64,000 nt of DNA from contig NZ_JAAATX020000012.1 in the NCBI RefSeq assembly GCF_009908265.2, positions 62,001-126,000 of the forward strand, given 5' to 3'. How positions within the stretch are numbered: position 1 is the stretch's first letter; each line of letters opens with the position of its first letter. Shown one piece after another: positions 18,246-26,630 of the stretch. A program made the translations under genes and the position numbers. The notes under the pieces are model-generated. The model was not told the origin of the DNA and made no database searches. It saw nothing but the letters and a program-made list of their open reading frames with translations. The stretch is from Paragemmobacter amnigenus (GTDB taxonomy: Bacteria; Pseudomonadota; Alphaproteobacteria; Rhodobacterales; Rhodobacteraceae).

Positions 18246-19696
18246 CCCCGGATCTCCCGCCAGCGCCGCCCGTCGCGGTGCATCAGCATCAGCGCATCCT
18301 CCGGCCCGCTCGACCCCGGATCATAGCCCTGCGGTCTGTCGCCCCGCGCCTCCCATCCCGCGATGATCGGATCGGCCCAGGCCCAGGCCGCCTCCACCTC
18401 GTCGCCACGCATGAACAGCGTCTGGTTGCCGCGGATCACATCCATGATCAGCCGTTCATAGGCATCCGGGATATCCTCGGCCTCGGCGCCCAGAGCATCG
18501 GCAAAGGACATGTCCAGCGGCACCTGCATCAGACGCATACCCCCCGGCCCGGGTTCCTTGATCATCATCATCAGGTTCATGCCCTCGTTGGGCTGCAACC
18601 GGATGACCAGCACGTTCTCGCGCCAGCCCTTGGCATCGTCAAAGATCGAATGCGGCGGTTCCTTGAAGGTGATGGCGATCTCACTCGCCCGTGCCCGCAT
18701 CCGCTTGCCCGTCCGCAGATAGAAGGGCGTCCCCTTCCAGCGCCAGTTCGAGATATGGCATTTCAGCGCGATATAGCTCTCGGTGCGCGAATTCGGGTTC
18801 TCGCTATGCTCGACATAGCCGCCCTGCCCCCCACCGGCAAGGTATTGGCCCCGCACGATATCCTCCGGGCGCACGGGGTCCAGCGCGCGGATGACCTTCA
18901 GCTTCTCGTCCCGCACGGCATCGGGGTCGAAATGATAGGGCGGCTCCATCGCGATCAGGCAGAGCAGTTGCATCAGGTGGTTCTGCACCATGTCCCGCAT
19001 CGCGCCCGACTTGTCGTAATAGGCGCCCCGCCCCTCGACCCCCACGGTCTCGGCAACCGTGATCTGCACATGATCGATGTATTCGGCCTTCCACAGCGGC
19101 TCGAACAGAATGTTGGCGAACCGCACCGCCATCAGGTTCTGCACCGTCTCCTTGCCCAGATAATGGTCGATCCGGTAAATCTGGTGTTCGTCGAAATGCT
19201 CGGCCAGCACCGCGTTCAGCGCGCGGGCAGAGGCAAGGTCGCGCCCGAACGGCTTTTCCACCACGATCCGCGACCACGCATCCGCGATGCCATGGGCATG
19301 CAGCCGTTCCGCAATATCCCCGAACAGCGCCGGCGCGACCGAGAAGTAGAAGGCCCGCACCACATTCTCGCGCATCCGCCCCTTCAGCGCGGCCCAGCCG
19401 CCCGTCCCCTTCGCATCGATCGGGACATAGCCCACGCGGTCGAGGAAGGCCGCCACCTGCGCCTTGTCCTGCCGCTCGGCCGGCACGAATTCGGCAATCG
19501 CCTCGCCCACCATCGCGCGGAACCCCGCATCGTCCAGATCGGCCCGCGCCGCACCGATGATCCGGCTTTCGGCGGGCATCTGCCCCGCGACAAAGCGGCG
19601 GTACAGCCCCGGCAGGATCTTGCGGCGGGCCAGATCGCCCGTACCGCCAAAGATCACCAGATCGAAGGGATCGACCGGAATGACGCGCGAAACCAT
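18242..19696 (-). CDS. zwf: Glucose-6-phosphate 1-dehydrogenase
   Basis: A 484-aa G6PDH. It begins with the NADP-binding FGGTGDLARRKILPGL, has the active-site signature RIDHYLGKE near residue 180, and VVEKPFGRDL before it. It opens the oxidative pentose phosphate and Entner-Doudoroff routes. The ATG at 19696 has GGGAG eight bases upstream; a TTG two codons earlier is possible. A perfect LacI-type operator lies 40 bases upstream. Confidence 0.97.
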   Translation of the reverse strand: MVSRVIPVDPFDLVIFGGTGDLARRKILPGLYRRFVAGQMPAESRIIGAARADLDDAGFRAMVGEAIAEFVPAERQDKAQVAAFLDRVGYVPIDAKGTGGWAALKGRMRENVVRAFYFSVAPALFGDIAERLHAHGIADAWSRIVVEKPFGRDLASARALNAVLAEHFDEHQIYRIDHYLGKETVQNLMAVRFANILFEPLWKAEYIDHVQITVAETVGVEGRGAYYDKSGAMRDMVQNHLMQLLCLIAMEPPYHFDPDAVRDEKLKVIRALDPVRPEDIVRGQYLAGGGQGGYVEHSENPNSRTESYIALKCHISNWRWKGTPFYLRTGKRMRARASEIAITFKEPPHSIFDDAKGWRENVLVIRLQPNEGMNLMMMIKEPGPGGMRLMQVPLDMSFADALGAEAEDIPDAYERLIMDVIRGNQTLFMRGDEVEAAWAWADPIIAGWEARGDRPQGYDPGSSGPEDALMLMHRDGRRWREIRG

Positions 19697-19735
19697 GGGC
19701 AATACTCCCGTTGCATCCAGACCAGAGCGCTTTGT

Positions 19736-19747
19736 GTTAGCGCTAAC
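19736..19747. promoter_or_regulatory. LacI-family operator upstream of zwf
   Basis: GTTAGCGCTAAC is a perfect 12-bp palindrome with the central CG typical of LacI-family operators. In Rhodobacter sphaeroides the LacI-type regulator CceR controls Entner-Doudoroff and other central carbon genes; assigning this site to a CceR homologue is inference. Confidence 0.7.
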
Positions 19748-19808
19748 GCAGCCGCTTCTACCCCCGCAGGCCCCGCCTGTCTAGCACCCCCGCAACGCGC
19801 GGCAAACC

Positions 19809-20747
19809 TCAGGACTGCCGCGCGATGATCCCCGTCACCCCGGCCAGCATCTGCGCGGCCAGCATGGCGCCCATCCCGTCGATATCGCGGTCGGGCATGA
19901 ATTCCACCATGTCGAAGGCCGCGATCCGCGCCTTCTCCGCCACCGCCCCCACCAGTTCCATCACCTGCCAGTAGCTCAGCCCCCCCGCCGTCCGCCCGAT
20001 GGCCGCAGGCATCACCGACGGGTCCAGCGCATCGACATCCAGACAGATCACCACCTCCGCCCCCTCGGGGATCAGGTCCACCGCCCGCCACACACCCGCC
20101 CGCGCCACCTCGCCCGCCGGAACGAACTCCACCCCCCAGGCCATGGCGTCGCGCAGGTCCGACATCCGCGCCGACCCGATGCCGCGCTGCCCCACCTGCA
20201 CGATCCGCTCCACATGGCCCATCTCGCTCGCCCGCCGCATGGTGGACGAAAGGCCCCAGCGTTCCCCCTGCACCTCGTCGCGCCAGTCGATATGCGCGTC
20301 GATCTGCAAGACCGTCACCTTCCGCCCCGTGACGGCCAGCGCCTGCAACATCGGGATCGGCACGGAATCATCCCCCCCGATCAGGACGGGCACCGCGCCC
20401 CGCTCCAGCACCGTCTCGACCGCCGCCCGCAGCCGTGCGCGATTGCCCGCCGCATCGCCCTCGCGGACCTCGATATCGCCCGCATCGACCGCGACCACCC
20501 CCTCGGGCAGCACCGGCCCGCCCAGATCGAAATCCACATGCGCCAGATTCGCCGCATAGGCCGCCCCCGCCGCGCGGATCGCCGCAGGCCCCCCCGCGCA
20601 ATAGAACCCCACCGACGGATAGGGCGTGCAGCCCGCAGCCCCGAGGATCGCCACCTTCGCCTCCAGCGCCGCCAGATCACGGCAGGCGGGCAGGCCCATG
20701 AAGGTCTCCACCCGCCCCGCCCCGAACATCGCCCCCAAAGTCGCCAT
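19809..20747 (-). CDS. Ureohydrolase (agmatinase/arginase family)
   Basis: A 312-aa binuclear-manganese ureohydrolase. Metal motifs: VLIGGDDSVPIP near residue 120, LQIDAHIDWRD near 148, and CLDVDALDPSVMP near 227. The family usually has GGDHS in the first motif; here an Asp replaces the metal-ligand His, as in some agmatinase-like subgroups. Substrate could be agmatine, guanidinobutyrate or another guanidino compound. Start 20747 is chosen because GGAGGG is six bases upstream; the ATG at 20753 touches that site. Confidence 0.87.
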   Translation of the reverse strand: MATLGAMFGAGRVETFMGLPACRDLAALEAKVAILGAAGCTPYPSVGFYCAGGPAAIRAAGAAYAANLAHVDFDLGGPVLPEGVVAVDAGDIEVREGDAAGNRARLRAAVETVLERGAVPVLIGGDDSVPIPMLQALAVTGRKVTVLQIDAHIDWRDEVQGERWGLSSTMRRASEMGHVERIVQVGQRGIGSARMSDLRDAMAWGVEFVPAGEVARAGVWRAVDLIPEGAEVVICLDVDALDPSVMPAAIGRTAGGLSYWQVMELVGAVAEKARIAAFDMVEFMPDRDIDGMGAMLAAQMLAGVTGIIARQS

Positions 20748-20823
20748 GGCCATCCCTCCGCAGGTTTCGGCCCATCCTCGCCGCCCGCCTGCCGATTCTG
20801 CACCCCTTTTCCGCAGCGCATGG

Positions 20824-20860
20824 CGCAAAAAGCAAAACGGGCGCCCGCAGGGGCGCCCGT
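20824..20860 (-). terminator. Rho-independent terminator of acpP
   Basis: Perfect 10-bp arms ACGGGCGCCC/GGGCGCCCGT around GCAG, followed on the minus strand by TTTTGCTTTTTGCG. It lies 28 bases after the acpP stop. Confidence 0.85.
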
Positions 20861-20888
20861 TCAGCTATCTGTCCTGTCCGGTGACGGA

Positions 20889-21122
20889 TCAGGCGGCTTC
20901 CGAGATGAACTTCACCGCGTCGCCGAAGGTCTGGATGGTCTCGGCGGCGTCATCCGGAATCTCGATCCCGAATTCTTCTTCAAAAGCCATGACCAGTTCC
21001 ACGGTGTCGAGCGAGTCCGCGCCCAGATCGTCGATGAACGAGGCGTTCTCGGTCACCTTGTCCTCTTCGACGCCCAGATGCTCGACGACGATCTTCTTCA
21101 CGCGTGCGGCGATGTCGCTCAT
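20889..21122 (-). CDS. acpP: Acyl carrier protein
   Basis: A 77-aa, very acidic ACP with the phosphopantetheine site [12 protein letters not shown] (Ser near residue 37) and the usual four-helix sequence. It carries fatty-acyl intermediates for FabD and FabG, both encoded just upstream. The start at 21122 has AGAGGAC six bases upstream. It has its own promoter in the fabG-acpP gap and a strong terminator, as expected for a very highly expressed gene. Confidence 0.98.
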   Translation of the reverse strand: MSDIAARVKKIVVEHLGVEEDKVTENASFIDDLGADSLDTVELVMAFEEEFGIEIPDDAAETIQTFGDAVKFISEAA

Positions 21123-21187
21123 GTCTTGTCCTCTTTCCACGTTGCGGGAAGGATTCCCGTCCCTTGTCCCTGCCCCGAAAGGCCCCT

Positions 21188-21229
21188 TTCCCGTGTCACG
21201 ATACGGGAAGGCCGGGTTTCATCCCGGCC
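21188..21229 (-). promoter_or_regulatory. Double hairpin in the acpP leader
   Basis: Two adjacent hairpins lie in the predicted 5' untranslated region of acpP: arms GGCCGGG/CCCGGCC (21210-21229) and TTCCCGT/ACGGGAA (21188-21209). They could stabilise the mRNA 5' end, act as an attenuator, or terminate fabG readthrough. Confidence 0.5.
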
Positions 21230-21240
21230 CTTTCGCCGCG

Positions 21241-21269
21241 CCTATAGCAAGGGCGTTCCCGCAAGGCAA
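21241..21269 (-). promoter_or_regulatory. Sigma-70-type promoter of acpP
   Basis: On the minus strand a -35 TTGCCT (21264-21269) and a -10 TATAGG (21241-21246) are separated by 17 bases. It lies between fabG and acpP, about 120 bases upstream of the acpP start codon. Confidence 0.6.
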
Positions 21270-21301
21270 ACGCTTTCCTTGGGCCACAGGCGCGCGCAGG
21301 A

Positions 21302-22039
21302 TCAGACCATGTCCATCCCGCCATTCACATGCAAGGTGGCCCCCGTCACATAGGCCGCCTCCTGCGAGGCCAGATAGACCACCGCCGCCGCGATCTCGGC
21401 AGGCTCGCCCATGCGCCCTGCGGGAACGGCGGTCAGGATGCGGCCCTTCTGCTCGTCATTCAGCTTGTCGGTCATGGCCGTCGCGATGAACCCCGGCGCC
21501 ACCACGTTCACCGTGATCCCGCGGCTCGCCACTTCCGCCGCCAGCGACTTCGACAGGCCCAGAAGCCCCGCCTTCGACGCCGAATAGTTCACCTGACCGC
21601 CATTGCCGGTGGTGCCCACCACCGACCCGATATTCACGATCCGCCCCCAGCGCGCCTTCATCATGCCCCGCACCGCGGCACGGCACAGCCGGAAGGTCGA
21701 GGTCAGGTTCACGTCCATGACCGACAGCCAGTCCTCGTCGCTCATCCGCATGACCAGCCCGTCGCGCGTGATGCCCGCATTGTTCACAAGGATGTCGACC
21801 GCCCCCATCGCCTCGGCCGCCCGCTTCACCAGCCCCTCGACCTCTTCCGCCACCGACAGGTTGCAGGGCAGCACATGCGCCCGCCCGCCCAACTCGGCGG
21901 CCAGCGCCTCCAGCGGCTCCACCCGCGTGCCCGACAGCCCGACCGTCGCGCCCGCCTTGTGCAGCGCCCGCGCGATCTCGGCCCCGATCCCGCCCGATGC
22001 ACCGGTCACCAGCGCCGCCTTACCCGTCAGATCGAACAT
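21302..22039 (-). CDS. fabG: 3-oxoacyl-[acyl-carrier-protein] reductase
   Basis: A 245-aa short-chain dehydrogenase: VTGASGGIGAEIA at residues 10-22 for NADPH, ILVNNAGIT near 85, the catalytic Ser in IGSVVG and the YSASKAG motif near 150. It reduces 3-oxoacyl-ACP in fatty acid elongation. It lies between fabD and acpP, the standard fab order, although the ASCH gene intervenes here. Total length is as expected. Confidence 0.97.
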   Translation of the reverse strand: MFDLTGKAALVTGASGGIGAEIARALHKAGATVGLSGTRVEPLEALAAELGGRAHVLPCNLSVAEEVEGLVKRAAEAMGAVDILVNNAGITRDGLVMRMSDEDWLSVMDVNLTSTFRLCRAAVRGMMKARWGRIVNIGSVVGTTGNGGQVNYSASKAGLLGLSKSLAAEVASRGITVNVVAPGFIATAMTDKLNDEQKGRILTAVPAGRMGEPAEIAAAVVYLASQEAAYVTGATLHVNGGMDMV

Positions 22040-22103
22040 GCCTTGCTCCCTCACAAGAATTTTGCCCGTTGTCCTAGCAGCATCCCGCCGCCCGCGCCAC
22101 CCG

Positions 22104-22577
22104 TCAGGCCCGCCCTGCCGGAAAGGCGCCCGCCTCTGCCACTTCCGCCGCCACATGGCCCGACGCCGCCGCCTCCAGCACCGGATCCAGAACCGCGACC
22201 AGCCGGAACTCCTCGCACCACAGCCACATATCCGGCGAAAAGCCCCCCGCGCGACGGAAATAATCCTCATGCGCCGCCCGCCAAAAGGCCAGCGATCCGT
22301 CCCCCTCGCCCTCGGTCGCCGCAAAATCCGCGTCGATGTCGCAGAACCGCCGCCGCCCCACCGTCACCGTCTCGATCACCGCCACCGCGCGCCCCGCGAC
22401 CGTGACAGCCCAGAGCATCCCCGACACCGTCGGGTTCTCCTCCCGCCCGTCCCAGACCGTCGCCCGCTTGCGCCCCGCGATCACCAGCGCCGCCAGCCGC
22501 TCCTGCAACCCATCCGAACGATAGCAACAGCAAGGCAGCGTCCCGAACCCCGCCACCTCCACGACATCATCCGCCAT
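22104..22577 (-). CDS. ASCH domain protein
   Basis: A 157-aa protein of the ASCH fold: the GRKRATVWDG motif near residue 36, a beta-barrel core, and the acidic DIDADFAATEGEGDGSLAFW near residue 82. ASCH proteins are predicted RNA-binding or, in the YqfB group, amidohydrolases. Inserted between fabD and fabG on the same strand. The ATG lies at the end of a family B element whose last bases (GAGGACGGAAA) serve as its ribosome binding site. Confidence 0.85.
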   Translation of the reverse strand: MADDVVEVAGFGTLPCCCYRSDGLQERLAALVIAGRKRATVWDGREENPTVSGMLWAVTVAGRAVAVIETVTVGRRRFCDIDADFAATEGEGDGSLAFWRAAHEDYFRRAGGFSPDMWLWCEEFRLVAVLDPVLEAAASGHVAAEVAEAGAFPAGRA

Positions 22578-22638
22578 TTTCCGTCCTCAAATATCCTCAG
22601 GGGGAGTCGCCGCACGGCGACGGGGGCAGAATGCCCCC
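22574..22638 (-). repeat. Family B element (G-rich hairpin plus GAGGATATTT tail), copy 1
   Basis: Read on the minus strand: a GGGGGC/GCCCCC hairpin (22622-22638), a small TCGCC/GGCGA hairpin (22607-22620), then CCCCCTGAGGATATTTG and GAGGACGGAAAATG, whose ATG is the ASCH start. Four more copies of this arrangement occur in the window. The rest of the gap to fabD (22639-22712) holds only GC-rich sequence. Confidence 0.65.
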
Positions 22639-22712
22639 CGACCCGAGCCGGAGCGGATGCGGAGGCGCGACACAAGCCATGCGGCGGCACGCCGCTCCGC
22701 TTCGACCCGCCC

Positions 22713-23648
22713 TCAGCCCTTGGCGGCCAGCACGTCCTCGGGCGTCGCGACTGCCCGCGTCACCACCTCGCCCGACACGATCCGCTTGACCATCCCCGAC
22801 AGCGCCTTGCCCGCGCCGATCTCCCAGAACTCGGTCACGCCCGCGCCCGCCATCCACTGCACGGATTCGCGCCAGCGCACCGATCCCGTCACCTGCGCGA
22901 CCAGCAGGTCGCGGATGCGGTCGGGCTCCGTCACCGCCTCGGCCCGCACGTTCACGACGACGGGCACCACGGGCTTGCCGATCACCACGGCGGCCAGCGC
23001 CTCGGCCATCACCCGCGCGGCGGGCTGCATCAGCGCGCAATGGAAGGGCGCGGAGACAGGCAGGATCAGCGCGCGCTTGGCGCCCTTGGCCTTGGCGATC
23101 TCCACCGCCCGCTCCACCGCCGCCTTGTGGCCCGACACCACCACCTGCGCGGGGTCGTTGTCATTGGCAGCCTGACAGACCTCGCCCTGCGCGGCCTCGG
23201 CGGCGACGGCCACCGCCGCCTCGTAATCCAGCCCCAGCAGCGCGGCCATGGCCCCCACGCCCACCGGCACCGCCTCCTGCATGGCGCGGCCCCGCACGCG
23301 CAACAGCCGCGCCGCATCCGATACCGAAATCGCCCCCGCCGCCGTCAGCGCCGAATATTCCCCCAGCGAATGCCCCGCGACAAAGGCCGCATGCGAGGCG
23401 ACCGAGATCCCCTCCGCCTCCAGCGCCCGCACGGCGGCCAGCGATGTCGCCATCAGCGCGGGCTGCGCGTTCTGGGTCAGGGTCAGCTCGGCAATATCCC
23501 CCTCCCAGATCAGCGCGGACAGCTTCTCTCCCAGCGCGGCATCCACCTCGTCAAAGACCGCCCGCGCCGCCGGATAGGCCTCGGCCAGCGCGCGCCCCAT
23601 CCCGATGGCCTGCGCCCCCTGTCCCGGAAATACGAATGCACGGCTCAT
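22713..23648 (-). CDS. fabD: Malonyl-CoA:ACP transacylase
   Basis: A 311-aa FabD: FVFPGQGAQ at the N-terminus, the nucleophile elbow VAGHSLGEYSAL near residue 90, Arg in the RVRGRAMQEAVP block near 118, and the catalytic His in SAPFHCALM near 200. It loads malonyl groups on AcpP. First gene of fabD-ASCH-fabG-acpP. Confidence 0.97.
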   Translation of the reverse strand: MSRAFVFPGQGAQAIGMGRALAEAYPAARAVFDEVDAALGEKLSALIWEGDIAELTLTQNAQPALMATSLAAVRALEAEGISVASHAAFVAGHSLGEYSALTAAGAISVSDAARLLRVRGRAMQEAVPVGVGAMAALLGLDYEAAVAVAAEAAQGEVCQAANDNDPAQVVVSGHKAAVERAVEIAKAKGAKRALILPVSAPFHCALMQPAARVMAEALAAVVIGKPVVPVVVNVRAEAVTEPDRIRDLLVAQVTGSVRWRESVQWMAGAGVTEFWEIGAGKALSGMVKRIVSGEVVTRAVATPEDVLAAKG

Positions 23649-23772
23649 GGCCCACCCTCCAGCTTGTCACCCGCGCCGCAGCGCCCTTGCCGCCCCGCAT
23701 AGCCCAAAGCCGCCCCCCCGTGCAATCATGCGTCCCGTTCTCACATTTTTCACCCCGCCGCCGTTTCCGACG

Positions 23773-23788
23773 CCGTGCAAGTGCACGG
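23773..23788. promoter_or_regulatory. Inverted repeat ahead of the chemoreceptor gene
   Basis: CCGTGCA and TGCACGG around AG form a perfect 16-bp dyad 26 bases upstream of the start codon. It may be an operator or an mRNA hairpin. Confidence 0.35.
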
Positions 23789-23814
23789 TGATGCCAGTTC
23801 AGGAAAGGTTTGCG

Positions 23815-25239
23815 ATGAAAGACCTCGACCACTCCCCGCCCGACGAAGGGAAAGATGACCATGCCGCCGATGGCGCCGTCCGCGTCATCGCCGCCGAAGT
23901 GGGCACGCTTTCCGTCTCGCTTGCCGATGCCTCCGGCGCGGTCGAGGATGTGGACAGCCTGATGGCGCGGCAGGTCGCGACCCTCTCCGCCATCCACGAC
24001 ATTTCCGACGCACTCGCGCAAGGGAACGAGGCCGTCCGCGTCGCCGCCGCCGCCGCCCTTGCCGCCACCGCCAGCGCGCGCCAGACCGTGGGCGACGGCG
24101 AGGCGCGCATCGCCACAGCCCTTGCCAATGTCACCACTCTGGCCGATCAGGCCGCCCTTCTGGGCGCGCGGGTCGAGGCGCTGACAACCACCCTCTCCCT
24201 CGTCGCCCGCGCCGCCTCGGACATCGACGCCATCGCCCGCACCACCAACCTCCTCGCCCTCAACGCCTCGATCGAGGCCGCCCGCGCCGGTTCCGCAGGA
24301 CGCGGCTTCATGGTCGTGGCGCAAGAGGTAAAACAGCTTTCGGGCCGCACGCAGGAAGCCACCCACCGCATCGGCGACACGCTGGGGCTGCTCGGCAAGG
24401 AAATCACCGCGCTGGCGCAGGAAGGCCGCACCGCCGCCACCCGCGCCACCGGCCTGCGCCGCGAGACGGGCAGCATCGCCGAGGTGATGCACGACATCGA
24501 CGGCGCCGTCCGCGCCATAGCGGAGCGTCAGGACGAGATCACCGCCAAGACCGAGGACGCCGCCCGTCAGGTCGCCGCCACGCGCGGCAGCATCGAAGGC
24601 ATCGAAACCGGCGTGGGCGAGGCCGCACAGCGCCTTGGTGCCGCGCGCGGTCGCCTGTCCGAACTGCTCGGCGCCAGCGAACGCCTCGTCTCGGCCACCG
24701 CGCGGCTCGGTGTCGAAACCGTCGACACCCCCTTCATCGAAGCCGTCCAGCAGGGCGCAGCCGAGATCGCCACCGCCTTCGCCACGGCGATCGCCAACGG
24801 GCGCATCACCACGGTCGACCTGTTCCGGCACGTCTACACGCCCATTCCGGGCACCGATCCGGAACAGGTCACGGCCCCCTTCACCCCGCTCTGCGACCTG
24901 CTCCTTCCGGCGATACAGGAACCCATGCTGCGCCTGTCGCCCCGCATCGTCTTTTGCGCGGCGGTGGATGTGAACGGCTACCTGCCCACCCATAACCGCA
25001 TCTTCTCGCACCCCCAGCGACCGGGCCAACCGGCATGGAACGCCGCCAACTGCCGCAACCGCCGCATCTTTGCCGACCGCGTCGGCCTTGGCGCGGGGCG
25101 CAGCACCACGCCCTTCCTGCTGCAATCCTACCGCCGCGACATGGGCGGCGGGCAATTCGCCCTGATGAAGGACGTCTCGGCCCCGATCGTGGTGCAGGGC
25201 CGCCACTGGGGCGGCCTGCGCCTTGCCTACAAGGTCTGA
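23815..25239 (+). CDS. Soluble methyl-accepting chemotaxis-type protein
   Basis: A 474-aa chemoreceptor without transmembrane helices. Residues about 60-330 are an alanine-rich coiled coil with the conserved receptor tip TTNLLALNASIEAARAG and GFMVVAQEVKQLS, the CheA/CheW contact region. Residues about 340-474 form a C-terminal sensory domain ending in NGYLPTHNRIFS, FLLQSYRRDMGGG, MKDVSAPI and GRHWGGLR, a pattern seen at the end of many alphaproteobacterial receptors. Cytoplasmic clusters of such receptors are known in Rhodobacter (TlpT type). AGGAAAGG precedes the start. It is alone here, without che genes. Confidence 0.88.
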   Translation: MKDLDHSPPDEGKDDHAADGAVRVIAAEVGTLSVSLADASGAVEDVDSLMARQVATLSAIHDISDALAQGNEAVRVAAAAALAATASARQTVGDGEARIATALANVTTLADQAALLGARVEALTTTLSLVARAASDIDAIARTTNLLALNASIEAARAGSAGRGFMVVAQEVKQLSGRTQEATHRIGDTLGLLGKEITALAQEGRTAATRATGLRRETGSIAEVMHDIDGAVRAIAERQDEITAKTEDAARQVAATRGSIEGIETGVGEAAQRLGAARGRLSELLGASERLVSATARLGVETVDTPFIEAVQQGAAEIATAFATAIANGRITTVDLFRHVYTPIPGTDPEQVTAPFTPLCDLLLPAIQEPMLRLSPRIVFCAAVDVNGYLPTHNRIFSHPQRPGQPAWNAANCRNRRIFADRVGLGAGRSTTPFLLQSYRRDMGGGQFALMKDVSAPIVVQGRHWGGLRLAYKV

Positions 25240-25280
25240 CACGGCTTGCGGCGCGCCATGGGGCGGGCCATACCCGCCCC

Positions 25281-25712
25281 ATGGCCCTGCATGACCGCCC
25301 GAAACTCCGCCGCCTGATCTATGCCACCTCCTTCGAGGCGGGCGGCGTGCTCATGTCCACCGCGCTCATGCTCGCCATGGCCGAAACCAGCGCGGGCTCC
25401 TCCCTCGTCTTTTCCGTCCTCTGCTCCACCGTCGCCATGCTCTGGAACCTCGCCTTCAACGCCCTGTTCGAGGCGTGGGAGTCCCGCCAGACCACCCGTG
25501 GCCGCAGCCTCGCCCGCCGCACCGCCCATGCCCTCCTGTTCGAGGCGGGTCTCCTCCTTGCCCTCCTGCCGCTCACCGCATGGTGGTTCGCCGTGCCGGT
25601 CCTGACCGCGCTCGCCTATGAAGGCGTGCTGATCGTGGCCTTCCTGATCTACACATGGGCCTTCACCTGGGCCTTCGACCGCCTCTTCGGCCTGCCCGCC
25701 TCGGCCCGCTGA
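25281..25712 (+). CDS. PACE family multidrug efflux transporter
   Basis: A 143-aa membrane protein of four helices made of two 'bacterial transmembrane pair' repeats. The first repeat has FEAGGVLMS and WNLAFNALFEAWE, the second LFEAGLLLAL and IYTWAFTWAFDRLF. Proteins of this family (AceI type) export chlorhexidine and short-chain diamines by proton antiport. The ATG follows a GGGCGGG...CCCGCCC dyad rather than a clear Shine-Dalgarno. Transcribed in line with the receptor gene, 41 bp after it. Confidence 0.88.
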   Translation: MALHDRPKLRRLIYATSFEAGGVLMSTALMLAMAETSAGSSLVFSVLCSTVAMLWNLAFNALFEAWESRQTTRGRSLARRTAHALLFEAGLLLALLPLTAWWFAVPVLTALAYEGVLIVAFLIYTWAFTWAFDRLFGLPASAR

Positions 25713-25766
25713 CCGCCCGCCCCCGCGCGCGGCAGGGCGCGCGGCAGGGGACACAGGAGGGCGCGC

Positions 25767-25794
25767 TTGCATCCCTGCCGCCTTTCTGTATAAG
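25767..25794 (+). promoter_or_regulatory. Sigma-70-type promoter of rpsF-rpsR-rplI
   Basis: TTGCAT (25767-25772) and TATAAG (25789-25794) are separated by 16 bases, about 110 bases before rpsF. The leader that follows is long enough for the S6:S18 autoregulatory structure known in other bacteria, but I could not confirm its conserved elements. Confidence 0.55.
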
Positions 25795-25905
25795 GCCCCA
25801 TCCTTTCCGCATTCACGTGAACCGGCGCAGCCTCTCGTGGACGGGCCGCGGAAGGGCCGAATGCCCGCCCTATGAAATGCGCCTCGAAGAAGAACTGGAG
25901 TGAAC

Positions 25906-26364
25906 ATGGCTCTTTACGAGCATGTCTTCATCGCGCGCCAGGACCTTTCCAACGCGCAGGCCGAAGGCCTCATCGAACATTTCTCCACGGTTCTCGCGGA
26001 CAACGGCGGCAAGGTCGTCGAGTCGGAGTACTGGGGCGTCAAGACGATGGCCTACAAGATCAACAAGAACCGCAAGGGCCACTACGCCTTCCTGAAATCG
26101 GACGCCCCCTCGGCTGCCGTGCAGGAAATGGAACGCCTGATGCGCCTGCATGACGACGTGATGCGCGTGCTGACCATCAAGGTCGACGCGCACGGCGAAG
26201 GCCCGTCGGTGCAGATGCAAAAGCGCGACGAGCGTGAGCGTGGCGACCGTGGCGACCGTCCCGAGGGCGGCTTTGGCGGTGGCGAACGCCGCGAGCGCAG
26301 CTTCGGCGACCGTCCCGACCGTGGTGGCGACCGCGGTGGTGACCGCGGCGGCTTCCGTCGTTGA
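25906..26364 (+). CDS. rpsF: 30S ribosomal protein S6
   Basis: A 152-aa S6: MALYEHVFIARQDLS, then WGVKTMAYKINKNRKGHYAFL near residue 45 and VLRVL-like strand MRVLTIKVD. The globular part ends near residue 100. The remaining 50 residues are a disordered Arg/Asp/Gly-rich tail (RERGDRGDR, RPDRGGDRGGDRGG), longer than in E. coli. First gene of the rpsF-rpsR-rplI operon. CTGGAG precedes the start. Confidence 0.97.
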   Translation: MALYEHVFIARQDLSNAQAEGLIEHFSTVLADNGGKVVESEYWGVKTMAYKINKNRKGHYAFLKSDAPSAAVQEMERLMRLHDDVMRVLTIKVDAHGEGPSVQMQKRDERERGDRGDRPEGGFGGGERRERSFGDRPDRGGDRGGDRGGFRR

Positions 26365-26390
26365 TCAGGCCCAGGAAAGGACCATAAACC

Positions 26391-26618
26391 ATGGCGAACA
26401 AACCGTTTTTCCGCCGCCGCAAGGTCTGCCCCTTCTCGGGCGACAATGCTCCTGCGATCGACTACAAGGACGTCCGTCTGCTCCAGCGCTACATCTCCGA
26501 GCGCGGCAAGATCGTCCCGTCCCGCATCACCGCGGTCTCGGCCAAGAAGCAGCGTGAACTGGCGCAAGCCATCAAGCGCGCCCGCTTCCTCGCCCTGCTG
26601 CCCTACGCCGTGAAGTAA
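26391..26618 (+). CDS. rpsR: 30S ribosomal protein S18
   Basis: A 75-aa S18 with [17 protein letters not shown] at the N-terminus and the basic block [18 protein letters not shown] followed by [13 protein letters not shown]. It binds S6 on the 30S platform. It lies 26 bp after rpsF with AGGAAAGG upstream. Confidence 0.98.
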   Translation: MANKPFFRRRKVCPFSGDNAPAIDYKDVRLLQRYISERGKIVPSRITAVSAKKQRELAQAIKRARFLALLPYAVK

Positions 26619-26630
26619 GGAGAGACAGAT

